Below are positions 35,174 to 44,297 of a stretch of DNA of 44,419 nucleotides, in pieces. How positions within the stretch are numbered: position 1 is the stretch's first letter; each line of letters starts with the position of its first letter. The DNA is taken from the NCBI RefSeq assembly GCF_029436685.1, contig NZ_JAROCY010000027.1, positions 1 to 44,419 on the forward strand, written 5' to 3'. The DNA comes from Novosphingobium cyanobacteriorum. Lineage in GTDB: Bacteria; Pseudomonadota; Alphaproteobacteria; Sphingomonadales; Sphingomonadaceae. The notes beneath the pieces were generated by a model, which was not told the origin of the DNA, made no database searches, and saw only the letters and a list, made by a program, of their open reading frames with translations. The position numbers and the translations under genes are program-made.

Positions 35174-37021
35174 CTACTTTCGTCCGAACAGCTTCTCGAT
35201 GTCGCCATGCGCCAGCTTGACCCAGGTGGGGCGGCCATGGTTGCATTGGCCCGATCGCGGCGTAGCCTCCATCTCCCGGAGCAATGCGTTCATCTCCGCC
35301 ACCGACAGCGCGCGCCCCGCACGCACTGACCCGTGGCAGGCCATCGTCGCAAGTACGAGATCGAGCCGCTCGCCAAGCAGCAGGGCTTCACCGTTCTTTG
35401 CCAGGTCGTCGGCCACGTCGCGCACCAGCGCCTGCGGATCGCCCTTGGCCAGCGCCGCGGGCACGGCGCGCACCAGCATCGCCGCAGGGCCGAACCGTTC
35501 GAGCGCCAGGCCGAACTCCGCCAGCCTCCCCGCCGCCTCTTCCAGCCGATCACAGGCAGGTTCGTCCAGATCGACAACCTCGGGGATCAGCAGCGCCTGC
35601 GAGGGCGCGCTGCCCTCGCCCGCGCCAGCGGAACGCAGGCGTTCCAGAACCAGTCGTTCGTGCGCGGCATGCTGGTCCACGATCACCAGCCCATCTGCCG
35701 CCTCAGCCACGATATAGGTGTTGGCGACCTGCCCACGCGCCACGCCAAGCGGGTATTCCGCAGGCTCGGGAGCCGCTTCGGTCGCCTGCTCGGCCCTGGC
35801 CACCGGAGGTGCCAGAACCCCCGCTTCATAGCCGCGCCATGCCTGCCCGGCCTCGGTAACGCGCGGTTCGGGGCGCCATTGTGGCGCGGCGAAGATGCTT
35901 CGCTGTGCTTCCTGCGGAAACAGCGGAGCTGGCGGCGAAGGCGCGATCGGCTCCGCCCGCCAGGCCTGCATGGCCGCGGCATCGGGCTGCTGCGCGCTCC
36001 GCCTGTCTCCGGTGGACAGCGCATGGCGCAGACCGCTGACGATCATGCCGCGCACCAGCGCCGGATCGCGGAAACGCACCTCGGTCTTGGCGGGGTGGAC
36101 ATTCACGTCCACTTCGCTGGCGGGCACCTGCAGGAACAGCGCCAGCACGGCATGCCGGTCACGCGCCAGCATATCGGAATAGGCACCTCGCACCGCGCCG
36201 ATCAGCAGCTTGTCCTTCACCGGCCTGCCGTTGACGAACAGGTATTGGTGGTCCGCCACTCCGCGATTGTAGGTGGGCAGCCCGGCCACGCCCATCAGGT
36301 GATAGTCGCCGCGGACCAGATCCACCGCGACCGCATTGTCCTTCAATTCGCGTGCAACCAGTTGTGCGACCCGCGCCTCTAACGTCTCGTGCGGCTGGAC
36401 CTGCAGCGCGCGTCGTCCGTCGTGTTCCAGCGTGAACCCGATATCCGGCCGCGCCATCGCCAGCCGCCGCACCACCTCAAGCGACGCCGCCCACTCGCTG
36501 CGCGGAGAACGCAGGAACTTGCGCCTCGCAGGAATGCGCGCAAACAGGTCTTCTACCCGCACCCGCGTCCCCGGTGGCAAGGCGGCCGGCCCGTCGCCAA
36601 CCAGCTCGCCATGGTCGACAACCCGCTTCCACGCCTCACCCGTCTCGCGACTGCGGCTTTCGATCGTCACGCGCGCAACCGATGCGATGGAGGGGAGCGC
36701 TTCACCGCGGAAGCCCAGCGTCTCAACGAGCTCGATCGATTCGCCTTCGCCAATCAGTCCCTCGGGCAACTTGCTCGTCGCATGGCGTTCCAGTGCCAGC
36801 GCGATCTCGTCCGCACGCATGCCGCAGCCGTCGTCCGTCACCTCGATCAGGCCCAGCCCGCCCTCGGCCAACCGCACCGAAATCGTTCCTGCGCCGGCGT
36901 CGATGGCATTCTCCACCAGCTCCTTGAGCGCGCTTGCAGGCCGCTCCACGACCTCGCCCGCGGCGATGCGGTTGATCAGGGTTTCGGGCAACCTGCGGAT
37001 GGTGCGGACGCGTTCTGGCAT
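35174..37021 (-). CDS. mutL: DNA mismatch repair protein MutL
   Basis: The 615-residue protein has an N-terminal GHKL ATPase domain with IAAGEVVERPASALKELVEN, DDGCGM and TLGFRGEAL. A variable linker follows (about residues 330-420, rich in Ala/Pro/Glu). The C-terminal domain carries DQHAAHERLVLERL, which satisfies the DQHA(x)2E(x)4E endonuclease motif, plus ACHGSVRAG and CNHGRPTW. It should therefore nick DNA itself, as in bacteria without MutH. It joins MutS-recognised mismatches to strand removal. The gene is divergent from mreB with about 190 bases between them. Confidence 0.97.
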   Translation of the reverse strand: MPERVRTIRRLPETLINRIAAGEVVERPASALKELVENAIDAGAGTISVRLAEGGLGLIEVTDDGCGMRADEIALALERHATSKLPEGLIGEGESIELVETLGFRGEALPSIASVARVTIESRSRETGEAWKRVVDHGELVGDGPAALPPGTRVRVEDLFARIPARRKFLRSPRSEWAASLEVVRRLAMARPDIGFTLEHDGRRALQVQPHETLEARVAQLVARELKDNAVAVDLVRGDYHLMGVAGLPTYNRGVADHQYLFVNGRPVKDKLLIGAVRGAYSDMLARDRHAVLALFLQVPASEVDVNVHPAKTEVRFRDPALVRGMIVSGLRHALSTGDRRSAQQPDAAAMQAWRAEPIAPSPPAPLFPQEAQRSIFAAPQWRPEPRVTEAGQAWRGYEAGVLAPPVARAEQATEAAPEPAEYPLGVARGQVANTYIVAEAADGLVIVDQHAAHERLVLERLRSAGAGEGSAPSQALLIPEVVDLDEPACDRLEEAAGRLAEFGLALERFGPAAMLVRAVPAALAKGDPQALVRDVADDLAKNGEALLLGERLDLVLATMACHGSVRAGRALSVAEMNALLREMEATPRSGQCNHGRPTWVKLAHGDIEKLFGRK

Positions 37022-37212
37022 GGTCGTGCATAGCCTAGCGACGAGTGCGCGGCATTTCGAGACGGATGGCTGGAGTTATCCCGCACTTGCCGCACAAATT
37101 GTTGGGTTTTGCCGCAGCGGTGCGCTAATGAGCCGCCTTCGCTGGACGCACCCAATTTTGGGGGGCGGTGCATTTCCATGCCCCAACCCTCGGATTCTTC
37201 ACGGATTTCCTG

Positions 37213-38259
37213 ATGGCCTCGATGATTTCCCGATTCTTCAAGTTCGGTTCCCAGAACATTGCGATCGACCTCGGCACTGCCAACACGCTGGTCTATGTTC
37301 AGGATCGCGGCATCGTGCTGAACGAACCCTCGGTCGTCGCCATCGAGACCATCAATGGCATCAAGAAGGTGAAGGCCGTGGGCGATGACGCCAAGATGAT
37401 GATGGGCAAGACGCCCGACAACATCGAGGCGATCCGCCCCTTGCGCGACGGCGTGATCGCCGACATCGAAGTGGCCGAAGCGATGATCAAGCACTTCATC
37501 CAGAAGGTTCACGGCAAGAAGAGCCTGCTGCGCTATCCGGAAATCGTGATCTGCGTGCCTTCGGGCTCCACCTCGGTGGAACGCCGCGCCATCCGTGACG
37601 CCGCCAGCAACGCCGGGGCCAGCCAGGTCTACCTGATCCTTGAACCCATGGCCGCCGCCATCGGCGCGGACATGCCGGTTACCGAACCGGTCGGCTCGAT
37701 GGTCGTCGACATCGGCGGCGGCACCACCGAAGTCGCCGTGCTTTCGCTGCGCGGCCTTGCCTACACCACCAGCGTGCGCGTGGGTGGTGACAAGATGGAC
37801 GAAGCCATCGTCTCCTATGTCCGCCGCCATCACAACCTGCTGATCGGCGAAGCGACCGCTGAGCGCATCAAGAAGGACTATGGCATCGCCACAGTGCCGG
37901 CCGACGGCATCGGCGAGACGATCCACATCAAGGGACGCGATCTGGTCAACGGCGTGCCCAAGGAAATCACGATCACCCAGGCCAACGTGGCCGAAGCGCT
38001 GTCCGAACCGATCGGCGCCATCGTCGAAGGCGTCCGCATCGCGCTTGAGAACACCGCACCTGAACTGGCCGCCGATATCGTGGACCAGGGCATCGTGCTG
38101 ACTGGTGGCGGCGCGCTGATCCGCGGGCTGGACGAGCACCTGCGCGAGGAAACCGGCCTGCCCGTCTCGGTGGCCGAAGACCCGCTTTCGTGCGTCGCTC
38201 TCGGCACGGGCCGGGCCATGGAAGATCCGATCTACCGCGGCGTGTTGATGACCGCCTGA
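37213..38259 (+). CDS. mreB: Rod shape-determining protein MreB
   Basis: The 348-residue actin homologue organises lateral cell-wall synthesis. Nucleotide-binding blocks are IAIDLGTANTLVY near the N-terminus, VVDIGGGTTEVAVLSL in the middle and LTGGGALIRGLD near the end. The ATG at 37213 (MASMISRFFKF) or the one three codons later are both plausible. The short amphipathic N-terminus SMISRFFKFGS is the expected membrane-binding helix. It leads the mreB-mreC-mreD-mrdA-rodA cluster. The region between it and mutL contains its promoter but no clear motif that I can name. Confidence 0.97.
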   Translation: MASMISRFFKFGSQNIAIDLGTANTLVYVQDRGIVLNEPSVVAIETINGIKKVKAVGDDAKMMMGKTPDNIEAIRPLRDGVIADIEVAEAMIKHFIQKVHGKKSLLRYPEIVICVPSGSTSVERRAIRDAASNAGASQVYLILEPMAAAIGADMPVTEPVGSMVVDIGGGTTEVAVLSLRGLAYTTSVRVGGDKMDEAIVSYVRRHHNLLIGEATAERIKKDYGIATVPADGIGETIHIKGRDLVNGVPKEITITQANVAEALSEPIGAIVEGVRIALENTAPELAADIVDQGIVLTGGGALIRGLDEHLREETGLPVSVAEDPLSCVALGTGRAMEDPIYRGVLMTA

Positions 38260-38344
38260 TCGCCGGTTCATCCGGCCTTCATCGCGCTGGCGCAAAGGCA
38301 CCCGCCTTGGTTTCATTGGGCGCGGTTCGTAGGGGAAAACGATA

Positions 38345-39250
38345 ATGGCGCGGTCGCAGGACCGGCGCCCGGGCTTTTCGCGCAGGGCGCAGTACGGGAT
38401 CTTCACAGGCTACGTGGTCGCAGTGCTCGGCCTCGTGGCCGGGGTCGTGCTGCTCATTGTTTCGCTGGTCAATCCCGGAGCCTTCGGATTCGCTCGCGCC
38501 GCCGCGAGCGAGATTGCCCGCCCCGCCGGGCAGGCCGGCGCTGAAACGCGCGTTGCCGGGCAGAGCATCTTCGCCGCCATCGGTGCCTACTTCAACGCGG
38601 GCCGGCAGAACGCCGCGCTCAGCCGTGAAGTGGCCGCCGCCCGCGCCAATGCCGTCACCATGCGCGCGGTGCAGCAGGAAAACGCGCGGCTCAAGGCGCT
38701 TCTCGGAATCGTTGACCCTGCGCAACGCCCGGTCACGGCGGCACGCCTGATCGGCTCCACGTCCGCCAGTGCGCGGCGCTTCGCAATCCTCAACGTCGGC
38801 TCCACTTCCGGCGTGCGCGCGGGCCAGCCGGTGCGTGCGGCCGCAGGACTGGTGGGCCGCGTGATCGAGGTCGGACCCGATACGGCACGCGTGCTGCTTG
38901 TGACCGATCCCGAGAACGTGGTCCCCGTACGCCGCGCCAGCGACGGATTGCCCGCCTTCATCCAGGGCGGATCGAATGGCCGCATCGAGATTCGCCTGAT
39001 CAACATGGGCATCAATCCGGTCCACAAGGGCGATGTGTTCGTCACCTCCGGCTCGGGCGGGATCTATCCGCCCAACATTCCGGTTGCAGTGGCCACCACG
39101 CCCCATCGCGATGGGGCGGAAGGCCATCTGGCCAGCGATCCATCCGAAGCCGATTTCGTGCTGGTGCTGCCCATCTTCCAGCAGAACGCCGTGGCCGCAC
39201 TGGCGGAAAGCCAGAAGGTTGCCGGTCCCGCGCCTGACGGCGGAAACTGA
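38345..39250 (+). CDS. mreC: Rod shape-determining protein MreC
   Basis: The 301-residue inner-membrane protein has one transmembrane helix (about residues 18-44, YGIFTGYVVAVLGLVAGVVL), a periplasmic coiled coil (LSREVAAARANAVTMRAVQQENARLKALL) and then a beta-rich domain (ARRFAILNVGSTSGVRAGQPV, TSGSGGIYPPNIPVAV). MreC scaffolds PBP2 and RodA. The ATG at 38345 has AGGGGAAAA upstream. Its stop is one base before the mreD GTG, so tight coupling is expected. Confidence 0.95.
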   Translation: MARSQDRRPGFSRRAQYGIFTGYVVAVLGLVAGVVLLIVSLVNPGAFGFARAAASEIARPAGQAGAETRVAGQSIFAAIGAYFNAGRQNAALSREVAAARANAVTMRAVQQENARLKALLGIVDPAQRPVTAARLIGSTSASARRFAILNVGSTSGVRAGQPVRAAAGLVGRVIEVGPDTARVLLVTDPENVVPVRRASDGLPAFIQGGSNGRIEIRLINMGINPVHKGDVFVTSGSGGIYPPNIPVAVATTPHRDGAEGHLASDPSEADFVLVLPIFQQNAVAALAESQKVAGPAPDGGN

Positions 39251-39251
39251 C

Positions 39252-39809
39252 GTGCCGGTGCTGCCCCGCCTCCCCGCAAGACCCGAAGACCTCGTCCGCA
39301 ACCGGATCAACCGCGCGCCTTCAACCTGGCTGGCAACGGGCCTGCCGTGGGCGTCGATCATGCTGGCCTCGATGGCCACGTTCTCGCCGATCGTCTCATC
39401 CGCCCCGGTGCTGCCACCGCTTGCCTTCATGGTGCTGCTGGCATGGCGGATGCTGCGCCCCAGCCTGCTGCCGGTTTGGGCAGGGCTGCCCCTCGGCCTG
39501 TGGGATGATCTGTTCAGCGGGCAGCCGCTCGGCAGCGCGATCATCCTGTGGTCGGCGGCCATGCTGGCGATGGAGGCGATCGACGGTCGCTTCCTGTGGC
39601 GGGGCTTCGTGCAGGATTGGCTGGCAGCGTCGGCATTGCTGGCCGGTTATCTGGTCTTGGCCGCCACATTTGCGGGCCTTGCCGCCGGATACCCCTTGCC
39701 GCTCTCGGTCGGCCCGCAATTGCTGCTCAGCGTGGTTCTGTTCCCGGTCGTGAACCGGGCCGTCGCCTTGCTTGACCGTATTCGCCTGCTCCCGCTGCGG
39801 AGGTTGTAG
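39252..39809 (+). CDS. mreD: Rod shape-determining protein MreD
   Basis: The 185-residue, very hydrophobic protein has five to six predicted membrane segments and the family's short loop text LPLGLWDDLFSGQPLGSAI. The GTG at 39252 is chosen because it follows the mreC stop by one base; a second in-frame GTG two codons later is possible. The longer open frame extending upstream overlaps mreC and is not real. MreD completes the mreBCD elongasome set and is followed two bases later by the PBP2 gene. Confidence 0.92.
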   Translation: MPVLPRLPARPEDLVRNRINRAPSTWLATGLPWASIMLASMATFSPIVSSAPVLPPLAFMVLLAWRMLRPSLLPVWAGLPLGLWDDLFSGQPLGSAIILWSAAMLAMEAIDGRFLWRGFVQDWLAASALLAGYLVLAATFAGLAAGYPLPLSVGPQLLLSVVLFPVVNRAVALLDRIRLLPLRRL

Positions 39810-39811
39810 CG

Positions 39812-41893
39812 GTGAAGCAGAAGCTGCCGATGACCTCGGCGATCCTAACCAACAAGTTCGAACGTCGCACTTTTGTGCTGGGCATGGCGCAGGCCGGCGT
39901 CGGCACGCTGCTGGCGGTGCGTCTCGGATACCTCGCGATCTTCGAGAATGACAAGTACAAGGCGGCTTCGGAAAGCAACCGCGTCAACCTGTCACTCATA
40001 CCGCCACGCCGCGGCTGGGTGCTCGATCGCTTCGGGCAAGCGCTGGCTTCGAACCGTGCCGACTTCCGGGTCGACCTGATCCCCGATCGCGTCGTCGATG
40101 CTGACGCCACGCTCTCCACCCTTTCGGGCCTGCTCGGCCTCACGGCGGACAAGGTGGGCGACATCAAGGACAAGATGGAGAAGGCTCGTGGCTTCCAGCC
40201 GGTGGAGGTGGCGAGCAATCTCGATTGGGAGAAGTTTGCGGCCGTTTCGGTACGCCTGCCGGAACTGCCGGGCGTGATCCCCCAGCGCGGTTATTCGCGT
40301 TTCTACCCGACCGGAGCCTCGGTCGGCCACTTGGTCGGTTATGTCGGACCCGCATCGGCGGAGGATTATGAGAAGGAGCGCAACCCGCTGCTGATCACGC
40401 CGGGCTTCAAGATCGGCAAGGACGGTCTCGAAAAAAGCTTCGAGACCCGCCTGCGCGGCGTTCCCGGCGCGCGGCGGGTGGAAGCCACCGCATCGGGCCG
40501 CGTGGTGCGCGATCTCGGCACGAGGGAGGACGTCCCCGGCAAGCCGATCCAGCTGACCATCAACGCCGGCCTGCAGGACTACGCCGCGCGCCGCATCGGG
40601 CTGGAAAGCGGCTCGGTCGTGGTCATGGACTGCGAGACCGGCGATGTGCTGGCGATGGTCTCGATGCCCAGCTTCGATCCCAACAGCTTTTCCGACGGCA
40701 TCGGCCGCATCGAATGGAAGATGCTGTCCGACGACGACCACGTGCCCCTGCGCAACAAGGTGCTGCGCGGCCTCTACCCGCCCGGCTCCACCGTGAAACC
40801 GATGGTCGCGCTGTCCTTCCTAGAGGCCGGACTTGATCCCGAGGCCTCGGTGGGGTGCGCCGGCGGGCTGCGCGTGGGCAACCGCGTGTTCCATTGCTGG
40901 AACCATCGCGGCCACGGCACGACCAACATGGCCAAGGGCATCTACCAGTCCTGCGACGTGTATTTCTACCACTTCGCCCAGCAGATCGGCATGGACACCA
41001 TCGCCACGATGGCGAAGCGATTGGGGCTGGGCCAGGAATTCCCGATGCCCTATCCGGGCCAATCCTATGGCACCGTGCCGGATCCGGCCTGGAAGAAGCG
41101 CAAGTACAAGACCGATTGGGCGATCTACGATACGGTCAACGCCACCATCGGCCAGGGCTACATGCTGGTGAACCCGCTGCAGCAGGCGACAATGGCCTCG
41201 CGCATCGCCTCGGGCCTAAAGCTCAGCCCGCGCCTGCTTCTGGATCGCCACGCCCCGCGGCCTGAAAGCATGGGCTTCAAGCAGGAGCACCTGGATTACA
41301 TCCATGCCGCGATGAACGAGGTGGTCAACGGTCGCGGCACCGCCGGCAAGGCACGCCTGCCGATCGAAGGTGTACAGATGGCGGGCAAGACCGGCACCGC
41401 GCAGGTCGTCGGGCTCAACGTCGGCAATGGCAAGGGCGGCCTGTGGAAGCACCGCGACCACGGTCACTTCATCTGCTTCGCCCCGTTCGACAAGCCCAAG
41501 TTCGCCTGTGCCGTGGTCATCGAGCATGGCGGCGGCTCGGGCGCGGCCTATCCAATCGCGCGTGACGTGATGACCTATGTCTTCGATCCGGCAAAGGCGA
41601 TGGCGGTGCTCGAAGACTTCGAAAAGCAGTGGGGCGGCAACGTGCAGCAACGCATGGCCGCAAAGTACAACGCTTTTGCCGCGCAATATGGCGCCGCCGC
41701 GCCTGCCGCGCCCGACGAGCAGCAGGCGAGCGAGGAAGTGGCGGCGGAGAACAAGCCCATGCCCGAACCCACCGCCGCGCAGACCGATGCCGCACCGCCC
41801 GCGCCCGAGCCCGTGCCGATCACCGATCCCGCAGAGCAATCAGCGCCGGCGCCCGTTGCCAGCCCTTCCCCCGCTGCCATTCCGGGCACCTGA
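39812..41893 (+). CDS. mrdA: Penicillin-binding protein 2 (transpeptidase, elongasome)
   Basis: The 693-residue protein has an N-terminal membrane anchor (about residues 20-45), the PBP dimerisation region and a transpeptidase domain. The active-site serine is Ser326 in PPGSTVKP (SxxK), the second motif lies in YQSCDVYFY, and the KTG motif is in AGKTGTAQV. The GTG start has GGAGG upstream. The last 70 or so residues are Pro/Ala/Glu-rich (EQQASEEVAAENKPMPEPT and further), with no apparent fold; such tails occur in some alphaproteobacterial PBP2s. It crosslinks new peptidoglycan made by RodA, whose gene follows by three bases. Confidence 0.96.
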   Translation: MKQKLPMTSAILTNKFERRTFVLGMAQAGVGTLLAVRLGYLAIFENDKYKAASESNRVNLSLIPPRRGWVLDRFGQALASNRADFRVDLIPDRVVDADATLSTLSGLLGLTADKVGDIKDKMEKARGFQPVEVASNLDWEKFAAVSVRLPELPGVIPQRGYSRFYPTGASVGHLVGYVGPASAEDYEKERNPLLITPGFKIGKDGLEKSFETRLRGVPGARRVEATASGRVVRDLGTREDVPGKPIQLTINAGLQDYAARRIGLESGSVVVMDCETGDVLAMVSMPSFDPNSFSDGIGRIEWKMLSDDDHVPLRNKVLRGLYPPGSTVKPMVALSFLEAGLDPEASVGCAGGLRVGNRVFHCWNHRGHGTTNMAKGIYQSCDVYFYHFAQQIGMDTIATMAKRLGLGQEFPMPYPGQSYGTVPDPAWKKRKYKTDWAIYDTVNATIGQGYMLVNPLQQATMASRIASGLKLSPRLLLDRHAPRPESMGFKQEHLDYIHAAMNEVVNGRGTAGKARLPIEGVQMAGKTGTAQVVGLNVGNGKGGLWKHRDHGHFICFAPFDKPKFACAVVIEHGGGSGAAYPIARDVMTYVFDPAKAMAVLEDFEKQWGGNVQQRMAAKYNAFAAQYGAAAPAAPDEQQASEEVAAENKPMPEPTAAQTDAAPPAPEPVPITDPAEQSAPAPVASPSPAAIPGT

Positions 41894-41896
41894 GCG

Positions 41897-43012
41897 ATGC
41901 AGCGCGCCTACATACCCCAGATCATCGCGCGACAGCCCTGGCAGGTCATCATTCCGCTGACCCTGCTGGTCGTGTTCGGCGGCGCAGTGCTCTATTCGGC
42001 GGCCGGTGGGCATTTTCAGCCATGGGCGGCCATGCACGTGGCCCGGTTCTTCGTTTTCCTCGTCATGGCGATGCTGATCGCGCGCATTCCGCAGGACCTG
42101 TTCAAGCTCTCGGCGCTGCCGATCTACGCCATCCTGTGCTTGCTTCTGGTGCTGGTGGAACTGATCGGCGGGATCGGCGGCGGCAGCCAGCGCTGGCTGA
42201 ATCTCGGTTTCATGACGCTCCAGCCGTCCGAACTGATGAAGCCGGGCATCGTGCTGGTGCTGTCCTGGTTCTACAGTTCGCTCCCCGTTGGCGAGGTGAA
42301 CGGCTGGCGTGCGATCCTGCCCCCGGCAATCCTGCTCGGCATTCCCGCCGGCCTTGTGATGCTGCAGCCCGATCTCGGCACCGGCCTCGCCATCAGCTTC
42401 GGCGCGGTCATCATCATGTTCCTGGCAGGTCTGCCGCTGCGCCTGTTCATCGGCGGCGCAGTGGCCGGGGCGATCGCCGCGCCCCTCGCTTTCTTCTTCG
42501 CGCTGCACGATTACCAGCGCAAGCGGGTGCTGGTGTTCATGGATCCGGAAAGCGATCCGCTGGGATCAGGTTATCACATCACCCAGTCCAAGATCGCCAT
42601 CGGATCAGGCGGCTTTCTGGGCAAGGGCTTCGGCAACGGATCGCAAAGTCACCTCGATTACCTGCCCGAGGCGCACACCGACTTCGTCTTCGCCACCATG
42701 AGCGAGGAATGGGGCATGATCGGGGGGCTATTCGTGCTCGCGATCTTCGCCATCGTGCTGCGCTGGGGCCTGAAGGTGGCGATGAACGCGCCTGACCGCT
42801 TCTCGCGGCTGCTGGCTGCGGGCATGACCACGACTATCTTCTTCTACATCTGCATCAACATGATGATGGTCATGGGCCTTGCCCCGGTGGTGGGAATTCC
42901 CCTTCCCTTCCTCAGCCATGGCGGCTCCTCGATGATGACGAACATGATCTGCATCGGCACGATCATGGCCGTGGATCGCTGGTCGCGCCGCGGCAGCAGC
43001 GGGCTTGTGTAG
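41897..43012 (+). CDS. rodA: Rod shape-determining protein RodA (SEDS glycosyltransferase)
   Basis: The 371-residue polytopic membrane protein has about ten transmembrane segments. SEDS family signatures are GSQRWLNLGFMTLQPSELMK, QPDLGTGLAISFGA, PEAHTDFVFATMSEEWG and a terminal GIPLPFLSHGGSSMM. RodA polymerises glycan strands during cell elongation together with PBP2. It starts three bases after mrdA and closes the elongasome cluster. After the stop there are about 80 bases to the tRNA gene. Confidence 0.96.
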   Translation: MQRAYIPQIIARQPWQVIIPLTLLVVFGGAVLYSAAGGHFQPWAAMHVARFFVFLVMAMLIARIPQDLFKLSALPIYAILCLLLVLVELIGGIGGGSQRWLNLGFMTLQPSELMKPGIVLVLSWFYSSLPVGEVNGWRAILPPAILLGIPAGLVMLQPDLGTGLAISFGAVIIMFLAGLPLRLFIGGAVAGAIAAPLAFFFALHDYQRKRVLVFMDPESDPLGSGYHITQSKIAIGSGGFLGKGFGNGSQSHLDYLPEAHTDFVFATMSEEWGMIGGLFVLAIFAIVLRWGLKVAMNAPDRFSRLLAAGMTTTIFFYICINMMMVMGLAPVVGIPLPFLSHGGSSMMTNMICIGTIMAVDRWSRRGSSGLV

Positions 43013-43092
43013 AAAACACAAATTGGGGCTTGGCAGGCCTGCAGAAATCGTTATGGGGGCGGCTCCCCGCGAGGGAAAGCCCGCCAGGGCAT

Positions 43093-43168
<76 letters not shown>

Positions 43169-43432
43169 AATTTCCAAATACTTACAGATAGTTAGACTAT
43201 CTCCGGGATTGGGAATTCCATCCTCTTGAGTGGCTAGGTAGCTCTCTAGGTAGCGCGCTCCTGGAAACAGATTTTCTGAGCGAAAGTGCAAGAGAGCCGT
43301 AACGCTGGTTGTTTTCCGGCCCAGATCAAGCTCGCTTTCCAAGGCTGGCACGAATCGGCATTCTCAAAGTCGTCAGGCCTGCGGCTTATATTTGAGTTCC
43401 GCGATCCCATCCCTGCGGTACGAGGTGACCAA
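43169..43432. other. Non-coding stretch after tRNA-Lys
   Basis: These 264 bases have lower GC than the region to the left. They contain a 9-base direct repeat CTAGGTAGC (43234-43242 and 43246-43254) and no reading frame I can assign. Short open frames here resemble no family I know. It may be an island edge with integrase-gene remnants, but nothing proves it. Confidence 0.4.
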
Positions 43433-43879
43433 ATGACAAATTCGGGTGCGATGATCGTGATCTGCCCGTCGTGCTCGACTGCAAATCGGGTGCCGAAGGA
43501 TAAGCTTCTCGCGGGAGGCAAGTGCGGCCGATGCGGATCGCTGCTATTCCTAAAGCAGCCCTTGGTTCTCACCGCAGCCAACTTTGGTGCACACGCTACC
43601 AAAAGCGACATTCCGCTGCTCGTTGATTTCTGGGCAACCTGGTGCGGTCCTTGCCAGCAGATGGCTCCCGCCTTCACTGCGGCCGCCGGCCAACTCGAAC
43701 CCAGAGTGCGTCTAGGAATGCTGGACACGGAAGCCGATCAGGCCGTTGCTGCCCGCTATGGAATCCGCTCGATCCCGACCCTGATCCTATTTTCAAAGGG
43801 GCGTGAGGTTGCCCGCCAATCTGGCGCGATGTCAGCTACTGCCATTGTCACCTGGGTGCGGCAGGCCCTTCCTGCATAG
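43433..43879 (+). CDS. Thioredoxin-2 type protein (TrxC-like)
   Basis: The 148-residue protein has a zinc-ribbon N-terminus (CPSC at residues 11-14 and CGRC at 31-34) and a thioredoxin domain with active site WCGPC (Cys71 and Cys74) followed by cis-Pro text SIPTLILF. This is the thioredoxin 2 layout, typically induced by oxidative stress. The ATG at 43433 has GAGGTG upstream; an internal ATG at 43451 is possible. It lies in the segment after tRNA-Lys, facing a truncated DUF302 gene, which suggests a horizontally acquired stress gene. Such proteins also occur in mobile stress-tolerance islands; that link is speculation here. Confidence 0.9.
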   Translation: MTNSGAMIVICPSCSTANRVPKDKLLAGGKCGRCGSLLFLKQPLVLTAANFGAHATKSDIPLLVDFWATWCGPCQQMAPAFTAAAGQLEPRVRLGMLDTEADQAVAARYGIRSIPTLILFSKGREVARQSGAMSATAIVTWVRQALPA

Positions 43880-43958
43880 AATATGGTGCTAAATGCGGCG
43901 TCCGTATGCGAGAAGCTGGCGCTGCCAGCGGCACCGTCTCTGGCATGGGACCGAGACA

Positions 43959-44297
43959 TTATTCAGATGCGCCTTGACGCAAAAGTTCGATAACCCGCGA
44001 GAGCTTGTCACGAACTACCTGCGCAGCCTTCGTCAATTCTGGATTATCGATTGCCTGCATTGAGGCCACCGGATCAATCGCGGCAACTTCGACCTCGCCG
44101 GAGCCGTACTGTTGGACAATGACATTACAGGGCAGCATCAGCCCGACCTTGTCTTCCACCTGCAACGCCTCATGGGCCAGGCCTGGATTGCACGCCCCAA
44201 GAATTGTGTAAGGCCGGAAATCGACGTCGATCTTCGACTTGAGTGTCTGCTGGATATCGATCCGGCTGATGACACCAAACCCTTCGGTTTTAAGGGC
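43959..44297 (-). pseudogene. DUF302 domain protein, 5' end removed by an insertion element
   Basis: The minus-strand frame encodes the bulk of a DUF302 domain: ALKTEGFGVISRIDIQQTL, DVDFRPYTILGACNPGLAHEAL and KVGLMLPCNVIVQQY, followed by a C-terminal helix. DUF302 proteins have about 25 more residues before ALK. Here homology stops exactly where an IS21-like end begins, and the frame continues upstream without an ATG until TAA at 44370-44372. The only start, a TTG at 44303, lies in the IS end. The gene is therefore 5'-truncated, and may be silent or driven from the IS. Confidence 0.75.
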